Part shown: positions 7,424 to 14,625 of the stretch, piece by piece
Layout of the letters: each line of letters begins with the position of its first letter
How positions within the stretch are numbered: the stretch's first letter is position 1
Assembly: GCA_905215575.1 (NCBI GenBank)
Contig: CAJMQV010000003.1
Span: forward strand, 16,820-80,819
DNA: 64,000 bases
DNA from: an uncultured bacterium
Lineage (GTDB): Bacteria; Bacteroidota; Bacteroidia; Bacteroidales; Bacteroidaceae
Direction: 5' to 3'
Notes under the pieces: generated by a model
Told to the model about the DNA's origin: nothing
The model's input: the letters and a program-made list of their open reading frames with translations, nothing else
Databases searched by the model: none
Program-made: the position numbers and the translations under genes

Positions 7424-9487
7424 ATGCAGAACACACAGATAGACCCACACAACCACGAGCAGCAGCTTGCATACGAGCTTGTTGCCAACACAAACTCCAG
7501 CTTCTTCCTCACAGGTCGTGCTGGAACAGGTAAGACAACCTTTCTTCACAACGTACAGAAGTTGGTTGGAAAGCAGTTCATCACCCTTGCCCCAACAGGT
7601 GTGGCAGCCATCCTCGCCGGTGGCGACACAATACACTCCTTCTTTGGCTTGCCAATGGAGGTGTGTACGCCAGGAACATGCGGCAAGATGAACGAGGCAA
7701 AGATTCTGACGCTTTTACATGCAGACACGATCATCATCGATGAAGTGTCGATGGTAAGATGCGACATCATGGATGCCATCGACTACACTATGCGTAAGGC
7801 TCTGCGCAACAACATGCCTTTCGGTGGCAAGCAGATAATCTTCGTAGGCGACATGTTCCAGTTGCCACCGGTGGTGAAGCAAGGTCCTGAGAAGGATATG
7901 CTGAAGGATCTATACCAAACGGACGACTTCTTCTTCTACAAGTCAGACGCCATCAAGCGCATGCGACTCGTGAAGATTGAGTTCCGCAAGGTGTACCGTC
8001 AGGATGACGAACACTTCTTGCATATCCTGGAGAACGTGCGCCTGAACAAGGTAACACTAGAGAACATCATGCACCTCAACGGTCGCGTTCAAATTCCGAC
8101 CGCAGAAGATGGTGCTGTCATCACGCTGGCTTCCATCAACAAGACGGCAGACAAAATCAACCTTCAGCGACTGGAGGAGATTGAGTCGGAGGAGTTCGTC
8201 TATGAAGGAACCATTGACGGCAAGTTCGAGGAAAAGAAGTTCCCGGTGGACATGAAACTTCGCCTCAAGGTTGGTGCTCAGGTGATGTTCACTCGCAACG
8301 ACCAGCAAAAGCGCTGGGCAAACGGCACACTCGGCAAGGTAAGTAAACTCACTAAGGACGAAATCAGCGTGACGCTCAACAACGGCGAGACATACGTTGT
8401 GCCATGCTGTTCATGGGAGTCGTACTGCTACGACTACAACAAGGAAGAGCGCAAGATGAAGAAGGAGCTCATGGGTACATTCACCCAGTACCCTCTGAAA
8501 CTTGCATGGGCAATCACCGTCCACAAGAGTCAGGGCATGACCTTCGACAAACTCTCGCTCGACCTCAGCCGTGGCATGTTCGCAGCAGGACAGTTCTACG
8601 TAGCTTTGAGCCGTGTTCGTACACTTGATGGTTTATTCCTCTCAAAGAACGTCATACCTCAGTATGCTCATACGAGTCGTGAGGTGCTGACTTACGCAAG
8701 CGAGTATAACAACGAGCAACAGATTGGAAACGAGATAGAGAGCGGAAAAGCTGTCTATGGCGCACTCCAGCACAACGACTACGACGAAGCGGCACGTCAG
8801 TACCTGCTCCTCGTAGCGAAGAAGGCTGAGAACTGTGACATCAAAGAAGCCATGCAGCAAGCAAAACGCTTCCTTGACATACTCGTGTGCGACGAGCATC
8901 TCTATGGTTTGATAAAGTCGGTACCAGAGTGTCTGACAAAGGCAAGCCATTGGGCTCCGAAGTTCCTTGCTTCGTTGCTCTACCTCTATGCAGAGAAGTA
9001 CGAGGAAGCATTGGCGTACGCTAACGAGGTACTGGCAACACACCAATGTGCAGAAGCCATGTACATCAAGTCGCGTGCCTTGGCAAAACTCGAACGCTAC
9101 ACAGAAGCTGACGAGACCAACTGCCAGCTTGCGAACGTGTTCGAGATGGCAACACCAGATGCCAAGGTGCTCTTCATGATTGCCATGCTTAACGAGATGC
9201 ACATTGGCGATCCAGGACTTGACTTGATGCGCAAACTGGTAGAGGCACGTCCAAAGTACGACCTTGGCATCCTTGCCCTTCGCACTTTGATGCAATGCCA
9301 CAACCTAAAGCTTGACAAGCAATCGGACAATAACTGCGAGTTGGTGGATCTCTTCAACTCAGACGCTACCGAGGAGGAGTTCCTTGCTCAGCTGAAGGTT
9401 TGCCGAGAGAAGGCACCAAAGGCTATCGCTTACTTGATTCGCAGAATCAAAAAGCAAGAATTCAACGAAGAGCAGCCTGCAGCATAA
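7424..9487 (+). CDS. Pif1/RecD-like superfamily 1 DNA helicase with helical-repeat tail
   Basis: A 687-aa protein. Walker A GRAGTGKT lies at 31-38, motif Ia 'TLAPTGVAAI' follows, Walker B 'IIIDEVSM' has D106/E107, motif III is 'IFVGDMFQLPPVV', and motif V/VI 'VHKSQGMTF' (366-374) and 'YVALSRVRTLDGL' mark a Pif1/RecD-type 5'-3' helicase. Residues about 440-687 are Ala/Leu-rich helical repeats resembling TPRs ('YAEKYEEALAYANEVL'), which is not part of the minimal helicase. Such helicases unwind DNA ends, G-quadruplexes or R-loops and are common on Bacteroidales mobile elements. It follows the paralogue pair with a 3-bp gap. The helicase identity is firm; its role in this unit is unknown. Confidence 0.9.
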   Translation: MQNTQIDPHNHEQQLAYELVANTNSSFFLTGRAGTGKTTFLHNVQKLVGKQFITLAPTGVAAILAGGDTIHSFFGLPMEVCTPGTCGKMNEAKILTLLHADTIIIDEVSMVRCDIMDAIDYTMRKALRNNMPFGGKQIIFVGDMFQLPPVVKQGPEKDMLKDLYQTDDFFFYKSDAIKRMRLVKIEFRKVYRQDDEHFLHILENVRLNKVTLENIMHLNGRVQIPTAEDGAVITLASINKTADKINLQRLEEIESEEFVYEGTIDGKFEEKKFPVDMKLRLKVGAQVMFTRNDQQKRWANGTLGKVSKLTKDEISVTLNNGETYVVPCCSWESYCYDYNKEERKMKKELMGTFTQYPLKLAWAITVHKSQGMTFDKLSLDLSRGMFAAGQFYVALSRVRTLDGLFLSKNVIPQYAHTSREVLTYASEYNNEQQIGNEIESGKAVYGALQHNDYDEAARQYLLLVAKKAENCDIKEAMQQAKRFLDILVCDEHLYGLIKSVPECLTKASHWAPKFLASLLYLYAEKYEEALAYANEVLATHQCAEAMYIKSRALAKLERYTEADETNCQLANVFEMATPDAKVLFMIAMLNEMHIGDPGLDLMRKLVEARPKYDLGILALRTLMQCHNLKLDKQSDNNCELVDLFNSDATEEEFLAQLKVCREKAPKAIAYLIRRIKKQEFNEEQPAA

Positions 9488-9525
9488 AGCAGGTGGCTCT
9501 TCCAGACAAACAAAACCAGAAAAAG

Positions 9526-9639
9526 ATGAAGACAAGAACTGCAAAACTGAGAGACATAGAGCAAGTTGAGTTCCCTATTGTGAAAGCTGCATTCAAGGGA
9601 AAGGATGGAAATGTGTACGTGTCGCACAATAGGCCTTAA
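9526..9639 (+). CDS. Short ORF, probably truncated at its 3' end
   Basis: A 37-aa ORF 38 bp after the helicase, with a charged, gene-like beginning ('MKTRTAKLRDIEQVEFPIVK'). It stops at 9637-9639 exactly where the opposite-strand membrane protein also loses its natural end. The likely explanation is that the gene continued originally and was cut by a recombination or assembly junction near 9,640. No function can be proposed. Confidence 0.4.
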   Translation: MKTRTAKLRDIEQVEFPIVKAAFKGKDGNVYVSHNRP

Positions 9640-9906
9640 TTCCCATTTTGGCTATAGTACTTAAAATAAGAGCAATAGCAGGTATTAGTAATGCAGTACT
9701 CATTCCAACAGCAGGTGCTATTAAATCGGTCATATATGCTACAGCCCCCAAACCAATAGGTTTCCCCGCTGCTACCAATTTATCATGTTCATCTTTGTAA
9801 TCTGTATGACCACATATGAGCTTATCTAATTCATTTCAAGCCTATTCCAATAATTCTTTTTATTATTAATATCTTCAGTAACACCTCCAAATGTTACGGT
9901 CTGCAT
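9593..9906 (-). pseudogene. Frameshifted small membrane protein, partner of the trypsin-like protease
   Basis: The ATG at 9906 (minus strand) lies inside the protease gene, overlapping its end by 32 nt. It opens a frame ('MQTVTFGGVTEDINNKKNYW') that stops at 9826. In the next frame a coherent sequence continues at once ('ELDKLICGHTDYKDEHDKL') and runs into a hydrophobic region of about 35 residues ('MSTALLIPAIALILSTIAKM'). A one-base loss near 9,830 would explain the break. The C-terminus is also lost near 9,640, where the frame enters DNA antisense to another gene. The intact protein probably had a soluble N-terminus and one or two membrane segments. It may be the partner of the protease. 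Confidence 0.55.
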
Positions 9907-10756
9907 AGGACATCCTTGCATTAATCCATTCTTCAGTAGCCTTTTCTTCGCCATATTTCGGGACTAATTGTTCTATAGTATTTCTTTGATATGGTTTTAA
10001 AGGCTTAAGCCAATTCTCCAAAAGAATGTTTTCTGTTTCAATCATAACATTTTTTATATGATTTGCTGATATACAATATGAAGTTTGATTTAATTCATAA
10101 GGGTTAATACCTGCGATAATTATACCTGAATTAGGTGCATAAGCATCTATTAGTAGACCGATTATTGCTCCTCTTTTTGTATTAAATACAATTGATCTAG
10201 ATTGTCCTGGTCTTGTTTGGATATTAATAGTTGCATACTTAGATTTAATACCAGAACTTTCCAACAACATTTTTGCCCCAACCTCAGCTTCTTGGTAAGT
10301 CAGAACCCGTCTACCCATAACGCAATGTGGAAAGCTATACATTCCTATTCTCTCTCCGACTTTTATATTATCTAAAGATTCAAGCGGAGGCAAAACCCCA
10401 GAAAATCTTAATGAAGTTTTAAGTATATAAATATCTGTCACTGGATTAATATCTTTCACAATGGCTTGTACAGTTTTGCATGAGTTGTCAGTGGTATCTT
10501 GATACTCATCAATATTACTAATATGAGGCATTAAAATTACTATATCTTTTTTCTCATTTCCAATTACATGCCTTGCGGTCACTATTTTACCATCATTGGA
10601 AATTAAGAGACCTGTACCTAACATTCTTATAACTCCTTCTGTACGGCAAGTAAATCCCTTAGAAAATTTTATAGTATATTCAAAACTCCTTAAAGCCATC
10701 CATAGAATGGTCTTAAGGAGTTTTGCTGTATATATGGAGATAGCCATGAAATCCAT
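9875..10756 (-). CDS. Trypsin-like serine protease (S1/HtrA-like fold)
   Basis: A 293-aa protein. 'GTGLLISNDGKIVTARHVI' supplies His63, 'DINPVTDIYIL' supplies Asp108, and 'RPGQSRS' supplies Ser186 in the context where HtrA proteins have PGNSGG, so a catalytic triad is present. There is no clear signal peptide, although residues 1-22 are mildly hydrophobic. No PDZ domain follows; the C-terminal ~60 residues are charged. Short trypsin-like proteases without PDZ paired with small membrane or effector-associated partners are known from bacterial conflict systems. The coupled downstream ORF fits that pattern. The first 25 codons overlap a strong inverted repeat, so a later start (M20 or M45) is possible. 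Confidence 0.7.
   Translation of the reverse strand: MDFMAISIYTAKLLKTILWMALRSFEYTIKFSKGFTCRTEGVIRMLGTGLLISNDGKIVTARHVIGNEKKDIVILMPHISNIDEYQDTTDNSCKTVQAIVKDINPVTDIYILKTSLRFSGVLPPLESLDNIKVGERIGMYSFPHCVMGRRVLTYQEAEVGAKMLLESSGIKSKYATINIQTRPGQSRSIVFNTKRGAIIGLLIDAYAPNSGIIIAGINPYELNQTSYCISANHIKNVMIETENILLENWLKPLKPYQRNTIEQLVPKYGEEKATEEWINARMSYADRNIWRCY
10681..10725. repeat. Long inverted repeat at the 5' end of the protease gene
   Basis: The 13-bp arms CAAAACTCCTTAA (10681-10693) and TTAAGGAGTTTTG (10713-10725) are perfect, and inner GCCAT/ATGG bases extend the pairing. It can fold on either strand. It overlaps codons of the protease gene, which suggests a regulatory hairpin, a recombinase site, or a mis-called start. 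Confidence 0.7.
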
Positions 10757-10818
10757 TTTTTTATTGACAACCTCGTAGGCAATTATAAATATAAAGTATA
10801 GCTCTAGTGTCCTAGAAT

Positions 10819-10850
10819 ATTTCTAAGTTAAATACACAGTACTTAGAAAT
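10819..10850. repeat. Inverted repeat upstream of the HTH gene promoter
   Basis: Arms ATTTCTAAG (10819-10827) and CTTAGAAAT (10842-10850) with a 14-nt spacer lie immediately upstream of the -7 box at 10859. The position fits an operator covering the -33 region of the downstream gene, or the outer end of the accessory region. Neither is proven. Confidence 0.5.
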
Positions 10851-10858
10851 GTTTGTGG

Positions 10859-10866
10859 TATCTTTG
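10859..10866 (+). promoter_or_regulatory. -7 promoter box for the HTH-like gene
   Basis: TAtcTTTG matches the Bacteroidetes -7 consensus and is 8 bp upstream of the ATG at 10875. A very short or leaderless 5' end is implied. Confidence 0.5.
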
Positions 10867-10874
10867 TAGGAATC

Positions 10875-11081
10875 ATGAAAATAGAAGAAGCGATTGTTTA
10901 TGTCTTGATGAAACGGAATGGAGGAATGACCACGGAACAGATTGCCGAGGCCATTAACTGTTTCGGGTTGCACATACGAAAAGACAAGATGCCTGTAACC
11001 GGAAGGCAGGTTTATGCTGTAGTGTGTCGGTTTCCCGGTATGTTTACCAAAGAAGCCGGCAGAATCATGTTAATGATATAA
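10875..11081 (+). CDS. Small winged-helix-like DNA-binding protein
   Basis: A 68-aa protein. 'MTTEQIAEAINCFGLH' followed by 'VTGRQVYAVVCRFPGMF' resembles a compact HARE-HTH/winged-helix fold, in which a helix-turn-helix selects DNA and a short wing ends in a Phe/Thr-rich tip. It lies directly upstream of the flavodoxin-like reductase (5-bp gap), so they may share an mRNA. The function is unknown. Small stand-alone proteins of this kind are frequent in Bacteroides genomes and are likely regulators or DNA-associated factors. Confidence 0.6.
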   Translation: MKIEEAIVYVLMKRNGGMTTEQIAEAINCFGLHIRKDKMPVTGRQVYAVVCRFPGMFTKEAGRIMLMI

Positions 11082-11086
11082 GATCT

Positions 11087-11623
11087 ATGAAGAAAGTTAT
11101 TGTAATCTCAACCAGTCTGCGTACTGGTTCAAACAGCGATATGCTCGCTGATAAATTTGTTGAAGGAGCTGTTCAGGCTGGTCATGAAGTGGAAAAGATA
11201 TCTCTGATTGACAAAGATGTCAAGTTCTGCCGCGGATGTCTGGCTTGTCAGAAGTTGGGAAAATGTGTCATTAAGGATGATGTAAATGACATCATGCAGA
11301 AAGTCTTGAATGCGGATGTCGTTGTGTGGGCTACACCCATCTATTATTATGAGATGAGCGGTCAGATGAAAGTTCTGATTGACCGTATGAATGCGATGTA
11401 TACTATGGATTATAAATTCCGCGATGTGTATATGCTGACTACAGCTGCTGAAACAGAGCCCGAAACACCACAGCGGGCGGAAACTGGTCTGACAGGATGG
11501 ATTGATTGCTATCCGAAGAGCCGTCTGGCGGGAACTCTGTTTTGCGGTGGAGTGGATGCTCCGCGTACAATAGCCGGTAACGAAAAGCTTCAGGAGGCAT
11601 ACCGTATGGGACTGAATGTTTAA
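11087..11623 (+). CDS. Flavodoxin-like NAD(P)H-dependent oxidoreductase
   Basis: A 178-aa protein. The N-terminal 'VIVISTSLRTGSNSDMLADK' is the FMN phosphate-binding loop of the NADPH-dependent FMN reductase/flavodoxin-fold family. 'FCRGCLACQKLGKCVIKDD' is the cysteine-rich signature of the iron-sulfur flavoprotein-like subgroup, and 'WATPIYYYEMSGQMKVLIDR' is the second conserved FMN-site motif. The enzyme probably reduces quinones, nitro groups or azo groups. The ATG at 11087 was chosen because the upstream in-frame extension overlaps the preceding gene and lacks family similarity. It is cytoplasmic. Confidence 0.85.
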   Translation: MKKVIVISTSLRTGSNSDMLADKFVEGAVQAGHEVEKISLIDKDVKFCRGCLACQKLGKCVIKDDVNDIMQKVLNADVVVWATPIYYYEMSGQMKVLIDRMNAMYTMDYKFRDVYMLTTAAETEPETPQRAETGLTGWIDCYPKSRLAGTLFCGGVDAPRTIAGNEKLQEAYRMGLNV

Positions 11624-11684
11624 CTGTTCAGCCCCCAGTTAAAGTCAAGAAAGTATTTCGCAGGAGTTTTTGACAATTTTGCGT

Positions 11685-12350
11685 ATGAAAAAAGAGTTAT
11701 TGCATTCTTCCCTGGAATTGATAGACTATATCAATCAGATCGGCTTTCTGCCTTTATTAAGTATGGGGCTGGACTGGTCGGCCGAGGAAGTGGTGGATGA
11801 AGACTGCCAGTATGTAAAGTTACCTGATGGCAGTTGGGAATGGCCGCTTTGGAAGTGGAAGGGTTCCATTTTGCAGGAGAGCGGTTGCGCCTACGGTAAA
11901 TTTTTCAATCGCAAGGCGGCTTTTATCAGCAGGGCATGGTGGCCGGACTTCTGTAATTACCGCCGGAGCATTTATCCTTATCCGGAGGAGGGGAGTGTGG
12001 AAGAAAGTATTCTGGATATTTTGCGGAGTGAAGGCAGTATGATTACCCGTGAACTGCGGGCGGCATGTGGTTTTACCGGCCCCAAAATGCGGAGTAAGTT
12101 CGACGCTTATCTGACCCGTCTGGAGATGGGAGGGTATATCGTAACGGAAGATTTTGTCTATCCTCGTGACCGACACGGACGGGAATATGGATGGGGATGG
12201 TCTTTGCTTACTACGCCCGAGGCTCTTTTGGGGAGGGAAGCCTGTCATCCGGACCGCACACCGCAGGAATCCCGTGAGCGGATGGTCGGTCAGTTCCGGA
12301 AAATTTTTCCGGATGCTTCAGAAAAGTTGATTGATTCTCTGATTCAATGA
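11685..12350 (+). CDS. AlkZ-related winged-helix protein
   Basis: A 221-aa protein from the ATG at 11685 (an in-frame TTG at 11670 is less likely). Its composition is rich in Trp and Arg ('GSWEWPLWKWKG', 'AFISRAWWPDFCNYRR'), with a central winged-helix-like part ('ILDILRSEGSMITRELRAAC', then 'KMRSKFDAYLTRLEMGGYIV'). This resembles the short Bacteroidales proteins annotated as AlkZ-related, i.e. related to the HTH-rich DNA glycosylase AlkZ/YcaQ. The catalytic QxQ/QxD signature of true AlkZ glycosylases was not seen, so repair activity is uncertain. It may bind DNA or act in another role. Confidence 0.6.
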   Translation: MKKELLHSSLELIDYINQIGFLPLLSMGLDWSAEEVVDEDCQYVKLPDGSWEWPLWKWKGSILQESGCAYGKFFNRKAAFISRAWWPDFCNYRRSIYPYPEEGSVEESILDILRSEGSMITRELRAACGFTGPKMRSKFDAYLTRLEMGGYIVTEDFVYPRDRHGREYGWGWSLLTTPEALLGREACHPDRTPQESRERMVGQFRKIFPDASEKLIDSLIQ

Positions 12351-12385
12351 GTAAAAATAGAGGATCAGTTTATTGGGCTAAATTG

Positions 12386-12433
12386 AAAAAAGTCATTGTG
12401 AGTAAAAAACAGTATTCCTCACAATGACTTTTT
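12386..12433. terminator. Bidirectional terminator between the AlkZ-related gene and trxA
   Basis: AAAGTCATTGTGAG pairs with CTCACAATGACTTT around a 15-nt loop, with A-tract and T-tract on the two sides. It can end transcription of both convergent genes. Confidence 0.85.
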
Positions 12434-12439
12434 GTATAC

Positions 12440-12736
12440 TTACAGGTGAGCTTTTACCTGTTCTAATAAGGCCGGAAGAGGCAAGGCACCGCTTTGTCTC
12501 CACAGGGTCTGTCCGTTACGGAAGAGCATCAGGGTCGGTACGGATTGGATCTGGTATTGTGCGGCGGTATTCTGATAGCGGTCTACATCAATTTTCAGAA
12601 TACGAATCTGGTCGCCGAGATGTTGTTTCAGTTCCTGAAGTACCGGATGCATGGCTTTGCAGGGACCACACCAGGTGGCATAGAAGTCCACCAGCACCAG
12701 CTGGCCGGACGAAATGACATCATTAAAACTTTCCAT
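12440..12736 (-). CDS. trxA: Thioredoxin
   Basis: A 98-aa cytoplasmic thioredoxin, about the usual family length (100-110). It has 'LVDFYATWCGPCKAM' with the canonical WCGPC redox site, and the cis-Pro loop 'QSVPTLMLFRNGQ'. It reduces disulfides in ribonucleotide reductase, peroxidases and other targets, and is itself reduced by thioredoxin reductase. It stands alone, transcribed towards the AlkZ-related gene with a shared terminator. Confidence 0.93.
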   Translation of the reverse strand: MESFNDVISSGQLVLVDFYATWCGPCKAMHPVLQELKQHLGDQIRILKIDVDRYQNTAAQYQIQSVPTLMLFRNGQTLWRQSGALPLPALLEQVKAHL

Positions 12737-12782
12737 ATTCTTTTCGTTTAAAGAGTTTTACATGATTTGGGCTTTTCTTTGA

Positions 12783-13247
12783 CTATTCTTTTCTGTTCAT
12801 CTCCTGATCAATCCAGGCAAGCAGAACATTCACGGCATATTCCTGTTCGGCGGCTGTGAGCATTCTTCCGGGCGGGATGTGATGCCATTTGTAGAAGCAG
12901 CCGCGGCAACAGCAGCCTGTGGCATGTTGCGCCCGGAAAACGGGATGTCCGCGCATGGGTGTCTGTTTGCCGTCGTTGGGGATTACTGCCGGAGCAAGCC
13001 GTTGTGCAATGAAGTCAGCGGCATGGTGTCGCAACGTGTTCCATCCCTTTGTGCGTACATAGATCCGGTCTTTCTCCGAAAGATGGAATCCGCTCCGAAA
13101 GGCTGAGCGGGACAGACGTTCGAACAGGTCGCTGTAGTCTTCACGTGTGGGGTGAGGGATGTCGTCCGGTTGTCCTTTTTCCGGTAGCGGAGCGAATGCT
13201 TCTTCCGGAAAGAGTGAATTTGTACTATCAAAGTGACGTTTTTTCAT
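12783..13247 (-). CDS. DUF4186 protein
   Basis: A 154-aa protein. The core 'LSRSAFRSGFHLSEKDR', 'VRTKGWNTLRHHAADFIAQR', 'PNDGKQTPMRGHPVFRAQHA' and 'CCRGCFYKWHHIP' is the conserved DUF4186 block. The Cys and His residues in 'CCCRGCFYKWHH' suggest a metal site. The biochemical role of this family is not known. Residues 1-40 are a variable, Pro-rich extension. It lies 46 bp upstream of trxA on the same strand, and co-transcription is possible. Confidence 0.85.
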   Translation of the reverse strand: MKKRHFDSTNSLFPEEAFAPLPEKGQPDDIPHPTREDYSDLFERLSRSAFRSGFHLSEKDRIYVRTKGWNTLRHHAADFIAQRLAPAVIPNDGKQTPMRGHPVFRAQHATGCCCRGCFYKWHHIPPGRMLTAAEQEYAVNVLLAWIDQEMNRKE

Positions 13248-13316
13248 CAGCCATGTTTTTGTTGCGTAAAGTTACTTATTTTCTTCAGGAATTTTAGGAA
13301 AGAGAATAAAAAATTG

Positions 13317-13324
13317 TATCTTTG
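13317..13324 (+). promoter_or_regulatory. -7 promoter box for the MBL hydrolase-Nudix pair
   Basis: TAtcTTTG matches the Bacteroidetes -7 consensus, 22 bp ahead of the ATG at 13347. A -33 element is not distinct in the AT-rich upstream DNA. Confidence 0.5.
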
Positions 13325-13346
13325 AATTTATCGAACAGAAATAGGA

Positions 13347-14102
13347 ATGATGAAACTGACTTATATTTTCCACAGTGGCTTTGCCATAGATACCGGTACC
13401 TGCCTTCTAGTGTTTGATTATTGGATGGATCCGGCCGGTGTGATGCCGCAATTGCTACAGTCGGGCAAACCGGTATATGTGTTTGCCAGCCATTTTCATG
13501 AGGATCATTTTAACCGGGCGATATTTGCGTGGAAGGATATGGCCCGGGAGATACATTTCATTCTGTCCAAGGATATTCTGAAACGGAAAAGAGCCCGAAT
13601 GGAGGAAGCCGATGTCTGGTTGGTTAAAGGAGGTGTCTGGCAAGATGGGCGGATTCGCGTAACGGCAACGGGAAGCACCGACAGCGGAGTTTCCTGGGTG
13701 GTGGAATGCGAAGGAAAGCGCATCTTTCATGCCGGTGACCTGAATAACTGGTATGCGCATCTGCTTGCCGAGCATCGTCGTGGCAAGTCGGGGTTCAGCG
13801 GCGACTTTTACGGGTGGATTAATCCGGAGAAGGAAGAGAAGCGTTATTTGGGTGAACTGAAGGACATCCGTAAGGTGACGGACCGTTTTGATGTGGTGCT
13901 GTTTCCTGTAGACGGACGTATCGGGAACGGTTATACGCGCGGGGCCCGGCAGTTTATCGAGCAGTTTTCCGTAGGATTGTTCGTGCCGATGCATTTTGTG
14001 GCTTTGGGATTTGAATCGGCCTGGCGCATGAAGGAGTTTACGGCTCCGCGTGGCATTGCTTTCTGGAGCGTATCCGGCAATGGGGAGACGTTTGAATATT
14101 AA
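13347..14102 (+). CDS. Metallo-beta-lactamase-fold hydrolase
   Basis: A 251-aa protein with the metal-binding HxHxDH motif at 49-54 ('ASHFHEDHFN') and later ligands in 'FHAGDLNNW' (Asp) and 'VPMHFVALG' (His). This is the pattern of small UlaG-like/RomA-like MBL-fold enzymes, which hydrolyse phosphoesters, lactones or other esters. The substrate cannot be read from the sequence. There is no signal peptide, so it is cytoplasmic. The start is ATG-ATG; the second (13350) is equally possible. The Nudix gene begins 18 bp downstream, so the two probably form an operon. Confidence 0.85.
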   Translation: MMKLTYIFHSGFAIDTGTCLLVFDYWMDPAGVMPQLLQSGKPVYVFASHFHEDHFNRAIFAWKDMAREIHFILSKDILKRKRARMEEADVWLVKGGVWQDGRIRVTATGSTDSGVSWVVECEGKRIFHAGDLNNWYAHLLAEHRRGKSGFSGDFYGWINPEKEEKRYLGELKDIRKVTDRFDVVLFPVDGRIGNGYTRGARQFIEQFSVGLFVPMHFVALGFESAWRMKEFTAPRGIAFWSVSGNGETFEY

Positions 14103-14120
14103 AAAATCAGAGATACTTTT

Positions 14121-14519
14121 ATGAAACAGATAGAGGTGGTAGCGGCCGTACTGGTGCGCCAGGGAAAGTTTCTGGCCACTCAGCGTGGTTATGGAGAGTT
14201 TCGGGGCTATTGGGAGTTTCCCGGAGGTAAGATAGAGGCTGGAGAAAGTAGGGAAGAGGCTTTGCAACGGGAGATTCGGGAGGAACTGGAAACGGACATA
14301 TGTGTTGGCGAACATCTCATTACCGTGGATTATGATTATCCCTCCTTTCACCTCACGATGCATTGCTTTCTGTGCTCTTTGCTTTCGGGGGATTTAGTGC
14401 TGAAAGAGCATGAAAATGCCTTGTGGCTGAGTCTTGATGAACTAGGTTCGGTAACCTGGCTGCCGGCCGATGAGGCGGTGGTCCGGATTTTGCAGGACAG
14501 ACTGGGAAAACTTCAGTAA
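14121..14519 (+). CDS. mutT: Nudix (deoxy)nucleoside triphosphate pyrophosphohydrolase, MutT-like
   Basis: A 132-aa protein. The Nudix box starts at G36 ('GGKIEAGESREEALQREIRE') and keeps the catalytic R50-E51 and E54-E55. 'GYWEFPGGK' before the box is typical of MutT/CTP pyrophosphohydrolases (8-oxo-dGTPase group). It should hydrolyse oxidised or non-canonical NTPs to NMP and PPi and so protect DNA and RNA synthesis. Length matches MutT (about 130). It is second in a two-gene unit with the MBL hydrolase and is followed at once by a terminator. The exact nucleotide preference is uncertain. Confidence 0.88.
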   Translation: MKQIEVVAAVLVRQGKFLATQRGYGEFRGYWEFPGGKIEAGESREEALQREIREELETDICVGEHLITVDYDYPSFHLTMHCFLCSLLSGDLVLKEHENALWLSLDELGSVTWLPADEAVVRILQDRLGKLQ

Positions 14520-14520
14520 T

Positions 14521-14553
14521 AGAGAACCTTGCCGTTTTACGGTAAGGCTCTTT
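14521..14553 (+). terminator. Terminator after the Nudix gene
   Basis: AGagaaCCTTGCCG pairs with CGGtAAGGctCT around ttta, followed by TTT. It lies directly after the mutT-like stop codon. Confidence 0.75.
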
Positions 14554-14625
14554 ACATATTAATGCTTACTTATGCCTGTTTGTCTGTTTCCCGGACTTGT
14601 AAGATTTGATTTAGGATTTTTCTCC

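Noticed and set aside
8642..9301. A 219-aa minus-strand ORF opposite the helicase tail
   Set aside because: Antisense shadow of the helical-repeat region; its composition (Cys/Val/Leu-rich) reflects the reverse complement of Ala/Glu/Lys codons.
13455..14363. A 302-aa minus-strand ORF opposite the MBL hydrolase and Nudix genes
   Set aside because: It spans two plus-strand genes with complete catalytic motifs; it is a shadow frame.
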